Positions 25,180 to 33,129 of a stretch of 33,350 bases of DNA are shown piece after piece (position 1 is the stretch's first letter; each line of letters starts with the position of its first letter). A program made the translations under genes and the position numbers. Origin of the DNA: Rhizobiales bacterium 32-66-11 (GTDB lineage: Bacteria > Pseudomonadota > Alphaproteobacteria > Rhizobiales > Xanthobacteraceae); assembly GCA_002304505.1 (NCBI GenBank), contig NCEH01000017.1, forward strand, positions 1-33,350, given 5' to 3'. Under the pieces are notes generated by a model. That model saw only the letters and a list, made by a program, of their open reading frames with translations. It had not been told where the DNA came from and did no database searches.

Positions 25180-26595
25180 ATGCGGCGCGCGTTCGACGAG
25201 ATGTCCTGTGAAGACGGCACGGTCCGTCAAGCTTACGATTCGCTCAATCGGTGGTTGAGCAAGGTTCCCCATGAGATTCTGGACCAGCGCCGGAAGGAGG
25301 CGGAGTTTATTTTCCGGCGCATCGGAATCACGTTTGCCGTCTATGGCGAGCAGAATGCGCAAGAGCGGCTGATCCCGTTCGACATCGTTCCCCGCATCAT
25401 CACCAATGAGGAATGGGGCCGGCTCTCCAAGGGGCTGGAGCAGCGCGTGAAGGCGCTGAACATGTATATCAGCGACGTCTACGGCAAGCGCGAAGTGCTC
25501 AAGGCCGGCATCGTGCCGGAGGATCTGGTCTATCAAAATCCCGCCTTCCGGCCGGAGATGAACGGCCAGCGCGTGCCGCACAATGTCTATGTTCACATTG
25601 CCGGCATCGACATCGTGCGCACCGATCCGGACACCTTCTACGTGCTGGAGGACAATGCCCGCACCCCGTCCGGCGTCTCCTACATGCTGGAGAATCGGGA
25701 AATCATGCTGCGCCTGTTCCCCGAGCTGTTCGCGCAGCATCGGGTGGCGCCGGTGGAGAAATATGCCGACGACCTGCTCGCCACCCTGCGCTCGCTCGCC
25801 CCGCGCGGCGGCAGCGAGCCCAATGTCGCGATCCTGACCCCCGGCATCTATAATTCCGCTTATTACGAACACTCCTTCCTGGCCGACAAGCTGGGCGTCG
25901 ACCTGGTCGAGGGCCGCGACCTGTTCGTGAAGGACAATGTGGTGTTCATGCGCACCACCGAGGGCCCCAAGCGCGTGGACGTGATCTATCGCCGCCTCGA
26001 CGACGATTTCATCGACCCCCTCGCCTTCCGGCCCGACAGCGTGCTCGGCGTGCCCGGGCTGATGAGCGCCTATCTCTCCGGCAACGTCACGCTGACCAAT
26101 GCGGTCGGCACCGGGGTTGCGGACGACAAGGCCGTCTACAGCTATATGCCGGACATCATCCGCTTCTATCTTGGCGAAGAACCCCTGCTGCCGAACGTGC
26201 CCACCTGGCGCTGCCGCGAGCCGGAGCATCTTTCCTATGTGCTCGATCATCTGAGCGAGCTGGTGGTGAAGGAAGTGCACGGTTCCGGCGGCTACGGCAT
26301 GCTGGTCGGCCCCATGGCCGACAAGGCGCAGATCGAGATTTTCCGCGCCAAGCTGAAGCATGACCCGGCCAATTTCATCGCCCAGCCCACCCTTGCCCTG
26401 TCCACCTGCCCGACGCTGGTGGAAAAAGGCATCGCGCCCCGCCACGTGGACCTGCGGCCGTTCATCCTGACCGGCAGCGACAAGGTGCGGATCGTGCCGG
26501 GCGGGCTCACCCGCGTCGCCATGAAGGAGGGATCGCTGGTGGTGAATTCCAGCCAGGGCGGCGGCACCAAGGACACCTGGGTTCTCGACGCCTGA
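25180..26595 (+). CDS. Circularly permuted ATP-grasp protein
   Basis: A 471-residue member of the circularly permuted ATP-grasp family (formerly DUF404/DUF407). Such enzymes are predicted amide-bond ligases that join an amino acid or peptide to an acceptor using ATP. Landmarks are IPFDIVPRII, the DTFYVLEDNARTPSGVSYML stretch, VDVIYRRLDDDFIDP and KEVHGSGGYGMLVGP, a likely nucleotide-binding loop. Proteins of this family are usually encoded with an alpha-E protein and a transglutaminase-like protein, exactly as here. I place the start at 25180, preceded by GGAG at 25165-25168, because the upstream in-frame ATG at 25138 lies within the sigma-54 promoter. The substrate is unknown; a peptide or storage/modification role is an inference from the family. 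Confidence 0.92.
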   Translation: MRRAFDEMSCEDGTVRQAYDSLNRWLSKVPHEILDQRRKEAEFIFRRIGITFAVYGEQNAQERLIPFDIVPRIITNEEWGRLSKGLEQRVKALNMYISDVYGKREVLKAGIVPEDLVYQNPAFRPEMNGQRVPHNVYVHIAGIDIVRTDPDTFYVLEDNARTPSGVSYMLENREIMLRLFPELFAQHRVAPVEKYADDLLATLRSLAPRGGSEPNVAILTPGIYNSAYYEHSFLADKLGVDLVEGRDLFVKDNVVFMRTTEGPKRVDVIYRRLDDDFIDPLAFRPDSVLGVPGLMSAYLSGNVTLTNAVGTGVADDKAVYSYMPDIIRFYLGEEPLLPNVPTWRCREPEHLSYVLDHLSELVVKEVHGSGGYGMLVGPMADKAQIEIFRAKLKHDPANFIAQPTLALSTCPTLVEKGIAPRHVDLRPFILTGSDKVRIVPGGLTRVAMKEGSLVVNSSQGGGTKDTWVLDA

Positions 26596-26668
26596 ACCGC
26601 GGCTTCGCCATGTCTCGCGGTGCCGCACCCGCGGCACCCTTCTCATCCTTCTGCCAGATGGGCTGACC

Positions 26669-27619
26669 ATGCTCTCCCGCACCGCCGAAAACCTCTATTG
26701 GCTGTCGCGCTATGTGGAGCGCGCCGATTGTCTCGCGCGTATCCTCGATGTCGCCCAGCGCCTGTCCTACACCCCCGTGCCCACCGAAGCCCCGACCAAT
26801 GAATGGGGCTCCGCCGTGCTCACCGCCGGCTGCGCCGAGGAATTCGTCGCCCGGCACGGCCCGCTGGAGGAGGCGAACGAGGACCATGTGGTCTCCTTCC
26901 TCGCCTTCGACCTCGACAATCCGAGCTCCATCCGCAACTGCTTCGAGGTGGCGCGCACCAACGCGCGCTCGGTGCGCACCGCGCTGACCTCGGAAATGTG
27001 GGACGTCATCAATTCGTCCTGGATCGAGCTGCGCTCCTTCCCCGACAAGGCGCTCAGCCGCGAGGAACTGGCGCGCTTCCTGGCGTTCGTGAAGGAAACC
27101 TCGCTGCGCTTCGACGGCGCCACCTTCCGCACCATGCTGCGCAACGACGCCTATTGGTTCACCCGCGCCGGCGCCCATGTGGAGCGCGCCGACAACACCG
27201 CCCGCATCCTGGACGTGAAGTATCACGTGCTGCTGCCGGAGCAGGAGCATGTGGGCGGGCCGCTGGACTATTTCCAATGGGCCTCGATCCTGCGCTCGGT
27301 GTCTGCGCTCACCGCGTTCCACTGGGTCTATCGCGACAGCGTGAAGCCGTGGCTGGTGGCGGATCTTCTGATCCTCAACCGCGCCATGCCGCGTTCGCTC
27401 GCCAGCTGCTACGACAATCTCTCGCGCTGCCTGGACGACATCGCCGGCGCCTATGGCCGGCAGGGTCCCGCCCAGCGGCTTGCGAGAACCACCCAGGCGC
27501 GGCTGTCAAACCGGACCATCGAGGATATCTTCCAGAGCGGCCTGCATGAGTTCATCAGCGAATTCATCACCGACAACAACAAGCTGGCCGCAGAGATCAC
27601 CGAACAATATCTCGTCTGA
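26669..27619 (+). CDS. Alpha-E domain protein (DUF403)
   Basis: A 316-residue, helix-rich protein of the alpha-E family, with the typical start MLSRTAENLYWLSRYVERAD and the later DAYWFTRAGAHVERADNTARILDVKYH, which echoes the N-terminal Y-W-x-x-R-x-x-x-x-E-R-A-x-x-x-A-R motif. The repeat of this ER-A pattern in the two halves is a family feature. The molecular role is not known; it always accompanies ATP-grasp and transglutaminase-like genes and may be a partner of the ligase. It starts 73 bp after the ATP-grasp gene on the same strand and probably shares its promoter. Confidence 0.93.
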   Translation: MLSRTAENLYWLSRYVERADCLARILDVAQRLSYTPVPTEAPTNEWGSAVLTAGCAEEFVARHGPLEEANEDHVVSFLAFDLDNPSSIRNCFEVARTNARSVRTALTSEMWDVINSSWIELRSFPDKALSREELARFLAFVKETSLRFDGATFRTMLRNDAYWFTRAGAHVERADNTARILDVKYHVLLPEQEHVGGPLDYFQWASILRSVSALTAFHWVYRDSVKPWLVADLLILNRAMPRSLASCYDNLSRCLDDIAGAYGRQGPAQRLARTTQARLSNRTIEDIFQSGLHEFISEFITDNNKLAAEITEQYLV

Positions 27620-27664
27620 CGGCCGGCTTTGCCGATCAGGAATGGATGAGGCGAGGGCAGAACA

Positions 27665-28492
27665 ATGCGGGTTCGCATTTACCATCAGATCATCCACAAA
27701 CTGGAGCCGGGGCTGCGGATCGCCACGGCCACCATCAAGCTCACCCCCCGCAATCACGAAGGCCAGCACATCGTGCGCTGGCCGCTGGATGTGCAGCCCG
27801 ATTGCCGGCTCTATCCCCATGAGGATGCGTTCGGAAACCTGTGCCACACGTTCTCGGTCGAGGGGCCGCTGGAGCACATCACCCTGCTCGCCGAGGGCGA
27901 TGTGGAAACCCGCGACATGACCGGCGTGGTGCGCGGCACGGTGGAGCGCTTTCCCCCCTCCCTGTTCCTGCGGCAGACCGATTTCACCATGCCCGACGCG
28001 CAGATCGAGGCCATGGCGGCCGAGGCGGTGGATGCGGACGGCCCGCTGGCCCAGGCCCACGCCCTGATGGGGCTGATCCATGAGGCGGTCGAGGAAGTCC
28101 CCGTGGAAAGCGCGGCGGTGGCCCGCGCGGCTGCCGCGGTGCTGGCGGAAGGTGAGGGCACATCGGGAGAGATCGCCCATGTGTTCACCTCCGCCGCGCG
28201 CCATCTGCGCATCCCGGCCCGGCATATTTCCGGCTATGCGACGCAGGATGACGCGCCCGGCACGGCGCGCGAATGGGCGGAAGTGCATGTGCCCAAGCTC
28301 GGCTGGGTGGCGTTCGACTGCGGGCGCAAGGTCTGCGCCACGGAAGAGCATGTGCGGGTGGCGGTGGCGCTGGATTCGCTCGGCGTCGCCCCGGTGCGCG
28401 GCACCGGCATCAATGCCAGCGAGGAGGCCAGGGCCAATGCGGTGACCCACTCCTCGCACCACGGACAGAGCCAGAGCCAGACCCAGGAATGA
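27665..28492 (+). CDS. Transglutaminase-like protein with degenerate catalytic site
   Basis: A 275-residue protein with an N-terminal beta domain (MRVRIYHQIIHKLEPGLRIATATI region and FSVEGPLEHITLLAEGDVETRD) and a papain-like transglutaminase core. The core elements RIPARHISGYA and GWVAFDCGRK are clear, but the usual G-x-C-x-D-x-x-H motif reads GTSGEIAH, with Ser167 where Cys is expected, and the usual S-H-A-W reads A-R-E-W, with Arg202 in place of His. Only the Asp (D218) is kept. A classical peptidase or transglutaminase reaction is therefore unlikely. It ends in a Ser/Gln/His-rich tail. It follows alpha-E by 45 bp in the same operon and may serve as a binding or scaffold subunit. Confidence 0.88.
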   Translation: MRVRIYHQIIHKLEPGLRIATATIKLTPRNHEGQHIVRWPLDVQPDCRLYPHEDAFGNLCHTFSVEGPLEHITLLAEGDVETRDMTGVVRGTVERFPPSLFLRQTDFTMPDAQIEAMAAEAVDADGPLAQAHALMGLIHEAVEEVPVESAAVARAAAAVLAEGEGTSGEIAHVFTSAARHLRIPARHISGYATQDDAPGTAREWAEVHVPKLGWVAFDCGRKVCATEEHVRVAVALDSLGVAPVRGTGINASEEARANAVTHSSHHGQSQSQTQE

Positions 28493-28537
28493 ACAAGGGG
28501 CTCAGGACTGAACCGGCACGGGCGCGGATCGCCGGCA

Positions 28538-28588
28538 GGCGGTGACCGCCCGTTTGGGCTTGACCCCGGACGCATCCCTTGCGATGCG
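28538..28588. other. Two stem-loops in the gap before the HIT gene
   Basis: GGCGGTGACCGCC (28538-28550) is a 6-bp-arm palindrome, and CGCATC (28571-28576) pairs with GATGCG (28583-28588) around a 6-base loop. They could slow or end transcripts from the ATP-grasp operon, but no T-run follows. Confidence 0.3.
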
Positions 28589-28618
28589 GGCGCACCACAT
28601 CCGGCACCGGAGGCATTC

Positions 28619-29053
28619 ATGAGCGAGACGCCCGCCTACGATCCCGCCAACATCTTCGCCAAGATCCTGCGCGGCGAACTGCCGGCCCATAAGGTCTATG
28701 AAGACGACCGCGCGCTCGTCTTCCTCGACATCATGCCCCGCGCCCCCGGCCATGCGCTGGTGATTCCCAAGGCGCGGGCCCGCAACATCCTCGACATCGC
28801 GCCCGACGATCTCGCTTATGTGGCGCAGATCGCCCAGAAGGTGGCGCGGGCCGCCATGCGCGTGTTCGCGGCCGATGGCATCACGGTGCAGCAGTTCAAC
28901 GAGGCGGCCGGCGGGCAGGAGGTGTTCCACCTGCATGTGCACGTGATCCCCCGCCACGACGGCGTCGCGCTGAAGCCGCCGGTCTCCTTCCGGGAAGACA
29001 ATGCGGTGCTCGCCGAACAGGCGGCGAAGCTCAAGGCAGAACTCGCCCGGTGA
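28619..29053 (+). CDS. HIT-family nucleotide-binding protein
   Basis: A 144-residue histidine-triad protein. It starts with ANIFAKILRGELPAHKVYED, and HIT motif HLHVHVIPR lies near residue 102. HIT proteins of the Hint branch hydrolyse adenosine-5'-phosphoramidates or related nucleotide conjugates in the cytoplasm. The ATG at 28619 is set by GGAGG (28609-28613) with a 5-base spacer. Its TGA lies in a GTGA overlap with the next gene, the beta-RFAP synthase-like gene, so it looks like the first gene of the methanopterin cluster's operon. Whether it has any role in methanopterin synthesis is unknown. Confidence 0.92.
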   Translation: MSETPAYDPANIFAKILRGELPAHKVYEDDRALVFLDIMPRAPGHALVIPKARARNILDIAPDDLAYVAQIAQKVARAAMRVFAADGITVQQFNEAAGGQEVFHLHVHVIPRHDGVALKPPVSFREDNAVLAEQAAKLKAELAR

Positions 29054-30063
29054 CCCCCGGTCGCGCCGTCCCCCGCGCCGGCGTGCGCATTCACGCGCCG
29101 GCGCGGCTGCATCTCGGCTTTCTCGACCTCGGCGGCGCGCTCGGCCGGCGCTTCGGCAGTCTCGGCCTGACGCTGGAGGCCCCGGAAACCCGCGTGCGCA
29201 TCGCGACGACGGCGCAGGACGCCGTGGCCGGTCCCGATGCCACGCGCGCCGCGCGGGCGCGCGACCTGGTGCGCGCCGCCCTCGCCATCGACCTGCCGCT
29301 GGTCATCACGGTGGAGGCCGCGCTTCCGGCCCATGGCGGCCTCGGCTCCGGCACCCAATTGGCGCTGGCGGTGGCGATGGGCGTGGCCCGCCTCGCCGCC
29401 CGACCACTGACTGCGCGCGACGCGGCCCGCCTGCTGCAGCGCGGACGCCGCTCAGCCATCGGCATCGGCGCCTTCGAGACCGGCGGCGTGATTCTCGATG
29501 GCGGCAAGCCGATGCTGCCCAACGCCCCGGACGTGGGCGCCGCGCCGCCCGTTCTCGCCCGCCTGCCGGTGCCCGAGGCGTGGCGCATCCTGCTGGTGTA
29601 CGACGCCGCGAAAAGCGGTCTCTCCGGCGAGGCCGAGACGCGCGCCATGGAGACGCTGCCGCCGTTCGCCCAATCGCTTGCCGCCCATCTGTGCCATCTG
29701 GTGCTGATGCAGGCGCTGCCCGCCCTTGCGGAAGGCGATGTGATCGCTTTCGGCAGCGCCATCGGCGCCGTGCAGAAACATCTGGGGGATCATTATGCCG
29801 CGGCGCAGGGCGGCGGGCGCCATACCAGCGCGGATGTCGCCCACGCCCTTGCCTTTATTGAAGAAAACGGGATTCCCGGGGTCGGCCAGACGTCCTGGGG
29901 GCCGACCGGCTTCGCCATTGTGGGGAGCGCGGCGCGCGGGGAAGCGCTTTTGCAGGCGCTGCGCACTCGCTATGCTGACCGCGCGAACCTTTCGTTCGCA
30001 TGCGTGCGGGGAAACAACCGCGGCGCCACGATCGTCGATCTGCCGGGGCAGGATTTGCCCTAA
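29050..30063 (+). CDS. mptG: Beta-ribofuranosylaminobenzene 5'-phosphate synthase-like protein
   Basis: This 337-residue GHMP-kinase-fold protein resembles beta-RFAP synthase, which joins 4-aminobenzoate (or 4-hydroxybenzoate) to PRPP, the first committed step of methanopterin biosynthesis. The start has the family's APARLHLGFLDLGG, followed by the glycine-rich PAHGGLGSGTQLALAVA around residues 93-109, the GIGAFETGGVILDGG segment and the C-terminal GQTSWGPTGFAIV. In methylotrophic bacteria this gene sits beside mtdB and mch for tetrahydromethanopterin-dependent formaldehyde oxidation, as it does here. The start GTG 29050 is in a 4-base overlap with the HIT gene stop. Confidence 0.93.
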   Translation: MTPGRAVPRAGVRIHAPARLHLGFLDLGGALGRRFGSLGLTLEAPETRVRIATTAQDAVAGPDATRAARARDLVRAALAIDLPLVITVEAALPAHGGLGSGTQLALAVAMGVARLAARPLTARDAARLLQRGRRSAIGIGAFETGGVILDGGKPMLPNAPDVGAAPPVLARLPVPEAWRILLVYDAAKSGLSGEAETRAMETLPPFAQSLAAHLCHLVLMQALPALAEGDVIAFGSAIGAVQKHLGDHYAAAQGGGRHTSADVAHALAFIEENGIPGVGQTSWGPTGFAIVGSAARGEALLQALRTRYADRANLSFACVRGNNRGATIVDLPGQDLP

Positions 30064-30126
30064 GCCGTTCGGCGCATCGAGCGCAGCCACCCGCTTTCCT
30101 GTTTCCCCGGACGGAGCAAGACGGCC

Positions 30127-31029
30127 ATGGCCACCGCCGCCCCCATTCTGCATATGATTTCGCCCCTGCCCCACGTGAGCCCGTTCGATGTGAACATGGC
30201 GGTGGACGCGGGCTATGGGCATCTGATGCCCTATTCCAACGTGACGCTGGATCAGGTCCGCGACCTGACGCAGGACATGATGTTCTCCCGCGCGCCGGAA
30301 GCCGCGCCGCGCACCGGCCTGTTCATCGGCGGCAAGGATGCGGGCCTCGCGCTCGACATGGCCGATGCGGCGCGCGCGGCGCTGTTTCCCCCGTTCGAGA
30401 TTTCGATCTTCGCCGATCCCGCCGGCGCCTTCACCACCGCCGCCGCCATGGTGGCGCTCGCGGAGCAGGAGGCCGGCACGCCGGGCCTTGCGGGCATGCG
30501 GGTGCAGGTCTATGGCGCCACCGGCGTGGTGGGCGGCATCGCGGCCGTGCTGGCGGCGAAGGCGGGTGCGCAGGTGGTCCTGGTGGGCCATCGCGATATC
30601 GCCAGCGTTGCCACCAAGGCGGACGATTTCCACGAGCGCTTCGGTGTCGCCCTCTCCGCGGTCGCGGCCCGCACGGACGCGGAAAAGCATGCCCTGGTGG
30701 AGGAAGCCGACCTGATTCTCGCCGCCGGCCGGGCGGGGGTAGAAATTCTCTCGCCCGCTCACCTTGCGTCGGCGCGGGAGCTGAAAGTCGCCGCCGACGT
30801 GAATGCCGTGCCGCCAGCCGGCATTGCCGGCATCGGCCCCCATGACAAGGGCGTCGCATTGCCTCATGGTGTCGGCATCGGAGCCCTCGCCATCGGGAAT
30901 CTGAAATACCGGGTCCAGCATGCGTTGCTCCGGCGCCTGCACGAAACCGACACGGCCCTCTTCATCGGCCTCGACGAGGCCTTCGCGCTGGCCAGGCAGA
31001 TGGCCGCGGCGTTGCAAATTGCGGGTTGA
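30127..31029 (+). CDS. mtdB: NAD(P)-dependent methylene-tetrahydromethanopterin dehydrogenase
   Basis: MtdB oxidises methylene-H4MPT to methenyl-H4MPT with NAD or NADP in formaldehyde oxidation. The 300-residue sequence begins with ILHMISPLPHVSPFDVNMA, has the YSNVTLDQVRDLTQDMMFSR segment, and a Rossmann loop YGATGVVGG starting at Y129 with VVLVGHR at the end of the next strand. The C-terminal half includes AADVNAVPPAGIAGIGPHDKG. GGAG lies 10 bases upstream of ATG 30127. It is followed after 4 bases by the ATP-grasp gene and then by mch, which takes the next substrate. Confidence 0.95.
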   Translation: MATAAPILHMISPLPHVSPFDVNMAVDAGYGHLMPYSNVTLDQVRDLTQDMMFSRAPEAAPRTGLFIGGKDAGLALDMADAARAALFPPFEISIFADPAGAFTTAAAMVALAEQEAGTPGLAGMRVQVYGATGVVGGIAAVLAAKAGAQVVLVGHRDIASVATKADDFHERFGVALSAVAARTDAEKHALVEEADLILAAGRAGVEILSPAHLASARELKVAADVNAVPPAGIAGIGPHDKGVALPHGVGIGALAIGNLKYRVQHALLRRLHETDTALFIGLDEAFALARQMAAALQIAG

Positions 31030-31033
31030 GCTT

Positions 31034-32173
31034 ATGGATCTCGCCGTCATCGCCCTGTCCGCGCGTCCCCTGGCGGCGAGCGCCGCGCGCGCCGGTTTCG
31101 CGGCGCTTTCCCTCGACCTGTTCGCCGATCTCGACACCTGCGCCAATGCCGCGCGCTGCGTGCGCGTGCACAAGAAGAACGGCTTTTCCTTCGACGGCGA
31201 CGATCTCATCCAGGCGCTCGCGAACCTCTCGCCCCCCGGCCTGCCGGTGGTGCTGGGCGGTGGGTTCGAGGACGATACGCCGCTGATGACCCGCATCGCC
31301 GAGCGCAATCCCATCCTCGGCAACATGGCCGAGACGGTGCGCGTGCTGAAGGATCCGCTGGCGCTCGCGGCCCTGTGCGGCCATCTCGGCATCGCCTTTC
31401 CGCCGGTGACGCTGGACGCGCCGGACGGCGCGCTGGCCGGCGCGCCGCTGCTGGAAAAGAAGATTGGTGGCGCCGGCGGCAGCCACATCCGCCGCCGCGC
31501 GCCGGAGGAGACCGGCCCGCCCGCGCCCGGCCATTATCTGCAACGCGAAGTCAGCGGCACCGCTTATTCGCTGCTGATACTTTCCAATGGAAAGGAAGCG
31601 CTCCCGGTCGGCACGAGCTGGCAATGGTCGCACTCAGATACCGACCATCCGTTCCGCTATGGCGGCGCGGTCGGGCCGGTGCCTCTGCCCGCCAAGCATG
31701 CGGCGGCGATCCTCGCCGGTGCGCTGCGCATCGCCACCGTGTGCGGCCTCGTGGGCCTGATCTCGGTGGACGTGCTGGTGGAGGCGGACCGCTGGTGGCT
31801 GGTGGAGATCAATCCCCGGATCGGCGCGAGCATCGACATTTTCGACGTCGATCCCATGCCACCCTTGCTGGCGCTGCATCTGGCGGCGTGCGGCGGCAAG
31901 CTGCCCAAGGCCCTGCCGCAGTCCAAGGGCGCCACCGCCGCCGGCATTCTCTATGCCGAACGTGACGTGATGATTCCCGCCGGCGCCTGGCCGAACCAAG
32001 TGTGCGACCGCACCGCCGCCGGCACCGTCATTCCCGCCGGCGCCCCGATCTGCACGGTGAAGCGCACGGCGCGCGACATGTCGGCCGCCGTGGAGCAGGT
32101 GCGCGACGGGTTGGCCGAAATGCGCAAGCACCTCGGCCTGCCGCAGAGCCAGCAGGTGGCGAGCGAGGCATGA
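31034..32173 (+). CDS. ATP-grasp protein of the tetrahydromethanopterin cluster
   Basis: A 379-residue ATP-grasp-fold protein of the type placed between mtdB and mch in methylotrophs (orf5-like). Visible features are the kinase-grasp-like segment LLEKKIGGAGGSHIRRR, the REVSGTAYSLLILS strand, and the metal/ATP-binding LVEINPRIGASIDIFD near the end of the core, with a C-terminal biotin-carboxylase-like tail (GTVIPAGAPICTVKRTARD). It is required for or linked to methanopterin synthesis in relatives, but the exact ligase step is not settled. ATG 31034, 4 bases after mtdB, is chosen over the open frame reaching back into mtdB, because residues before it look non-coding. The stop overlaps the mch start (ATGA). 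Confidence 0.92.
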   Translation: MDLAVIALSARPLAASAARAGFAALSLDLFADLDTCANAARCVRVHKKNGFSFDGDDLIQALANLSPPGLPVVLGGGFEDDTPLMTRIAERNPILGNMAETVRVLKDPLALAALCGHLGIAFPPVTLDAPDGALAGAPLLEKKIGGAGGSHIRRRAPEETGPPAPGHYLQREVSGTAYSLLILSNGKEALPVGTSWQWSHSDTDHPFRYGGAVGPVPLPAKHAAAILAGALRIATVCGLVGLISVDVLVEADRWWLVEINPRIGASIDIFDVDPMPPLLALHLAACGGKLPKALPQSKGATAAGILYAERDVMIPAGAWPNQVCDRTAAGTVIPAGAPICTVKRTARDMSAAVEQVRDGLAEMRKHLGLPQSQQVASEA

Positions 32174-33123
32174 GCCGGCCCGATCTTTCGCGCCGCGCCG
32201 CCGCTCTGGTGGACGCGCTGATCCATGATGCCGATGCGCTGCGCCTTGCGGTCTCCACCGGACCGCACGGCGCGCGGATCGTCGATGCCGGCATCGCCGC
32301 GCGCGGCGGGCTGGAGGCGGGACGGCGGATCGCCGAAATCTGCCTCGGCGGGCTCGGGCAGGTGGCGTTCCAGACCAGCGACCGCTTCGCGCCCTGGACC
32401 ACGCTCGTCACGGTGGGCACGTGTGACCCGGTGCTCGCCTGCCTCGGCAGCCAATACGCCGGCTGGCAGCTTTCGGCCGGCGATTTCTTCGCCCTCGGCT
32501 CCGGCCCCGGCCGCGCCACGGCGGCGAAGGAGCCGCTGTTTGCCGAGCTCGGCTTGCGCGAACAGGGCGAAGACATCGCCCTGGTGCTGGAAACCGGCCA
32601 GATGCCGCCGGCCGAGGTGATCGAGCAGATCCGCGCCGCCACCGCGGTCGCGGGGGAAAACATCACCCTCATTCTCACGCCCACCAGCAGCCTTGCGGGC
32701 GGAGTGCAGATCGCGGCGCGGGTGCTGGAGGTGGCGCTTCACAAGGCCCATGCCCTGCATTTCCCGCTGGATCGCATCCTCGACGGGCGCGGCAGCGCGC
32801 CGGTGCCGCCATCGGCGCCGGATTTCATCGTCGCCATGGGCCGCACCAATGATGCGACCCTCTATGGCGGCGAGGTGCAGCTTCACGTAAGCGGCCCGGC
32901 GGACGAGGCGCGCGACCTCGCGCAGAACCTGCCGAGCCTCACCTCCCGCGACCACGGCCGGCCGTTCGCCGAGGTGTTCGCCGCCTATGAGTGCGATTTC
33001 TACCGCATCGACCCGCTGCTGTTTTCCCCGGCGCAGGTGCTGGTCACGGCCGTGGACCATAGCGTGAGCTTTTCGGCTGGGGCGATCGATCCGGCGCTGA
33101 TCGCCCGCTCGTTTGCCGGCTGA
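32170..33123 (+). CDS. mch: Methenyltetrahydromethanopterin cyclohydrolase
   Basis: Mch hydrolyses methenyl-H4MPT to formyl-H4MPT, the step after MtdB, in the cytoplasm. The 317-residue protein has GGLGQVAFQTSD near residue 59, TLVTVGTCDPVLACLGSQYAGW split around residue 78-99, FFALGSGPGRA, and the later PDFIVAMGRTNDATLYGGEV. The start at ATG 32170 overlaps the stop of the ATP-grasp gene; the upstream open frame is a shadow. Motifs and context agree. Confidence 0.96.
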   Translation: MSRPDLSRRAAALVDALIHDADALRLAVSTGPHGARIVDAGIAARGGLEAGRRIAEICLGGLGQVAFQTSDRFAPWTTLVTVGTCDPVLACLGSQYAGWQLSAGDFFALGSGPGRATAAKEPLFAELGLREQGEDIALVLETGQMPPAEVIEQIRAATAVAGENITLILTPTSSLAGGVQIAARVLEVALHKAHALHFPLDRILDGRGSAPVPPSAPDFIVAMGRTNDATLYGGEVQLHVSGPADEARDLAQNLPSLTSRDHGRPFAEVFAAYECDFYRIDPLLFSPAQVLVTAVDHSVSFSAGAIDPALIARSFAG

Positions 33124-33129
33124 TTATCC

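Noticed and set aside
29452..31488. 678-codon antisense open frame across mptG, mtdB and the ATP-grasp gene
   Set aside because: It spans three well-supported plus-strand genes and has shadow-type composition.
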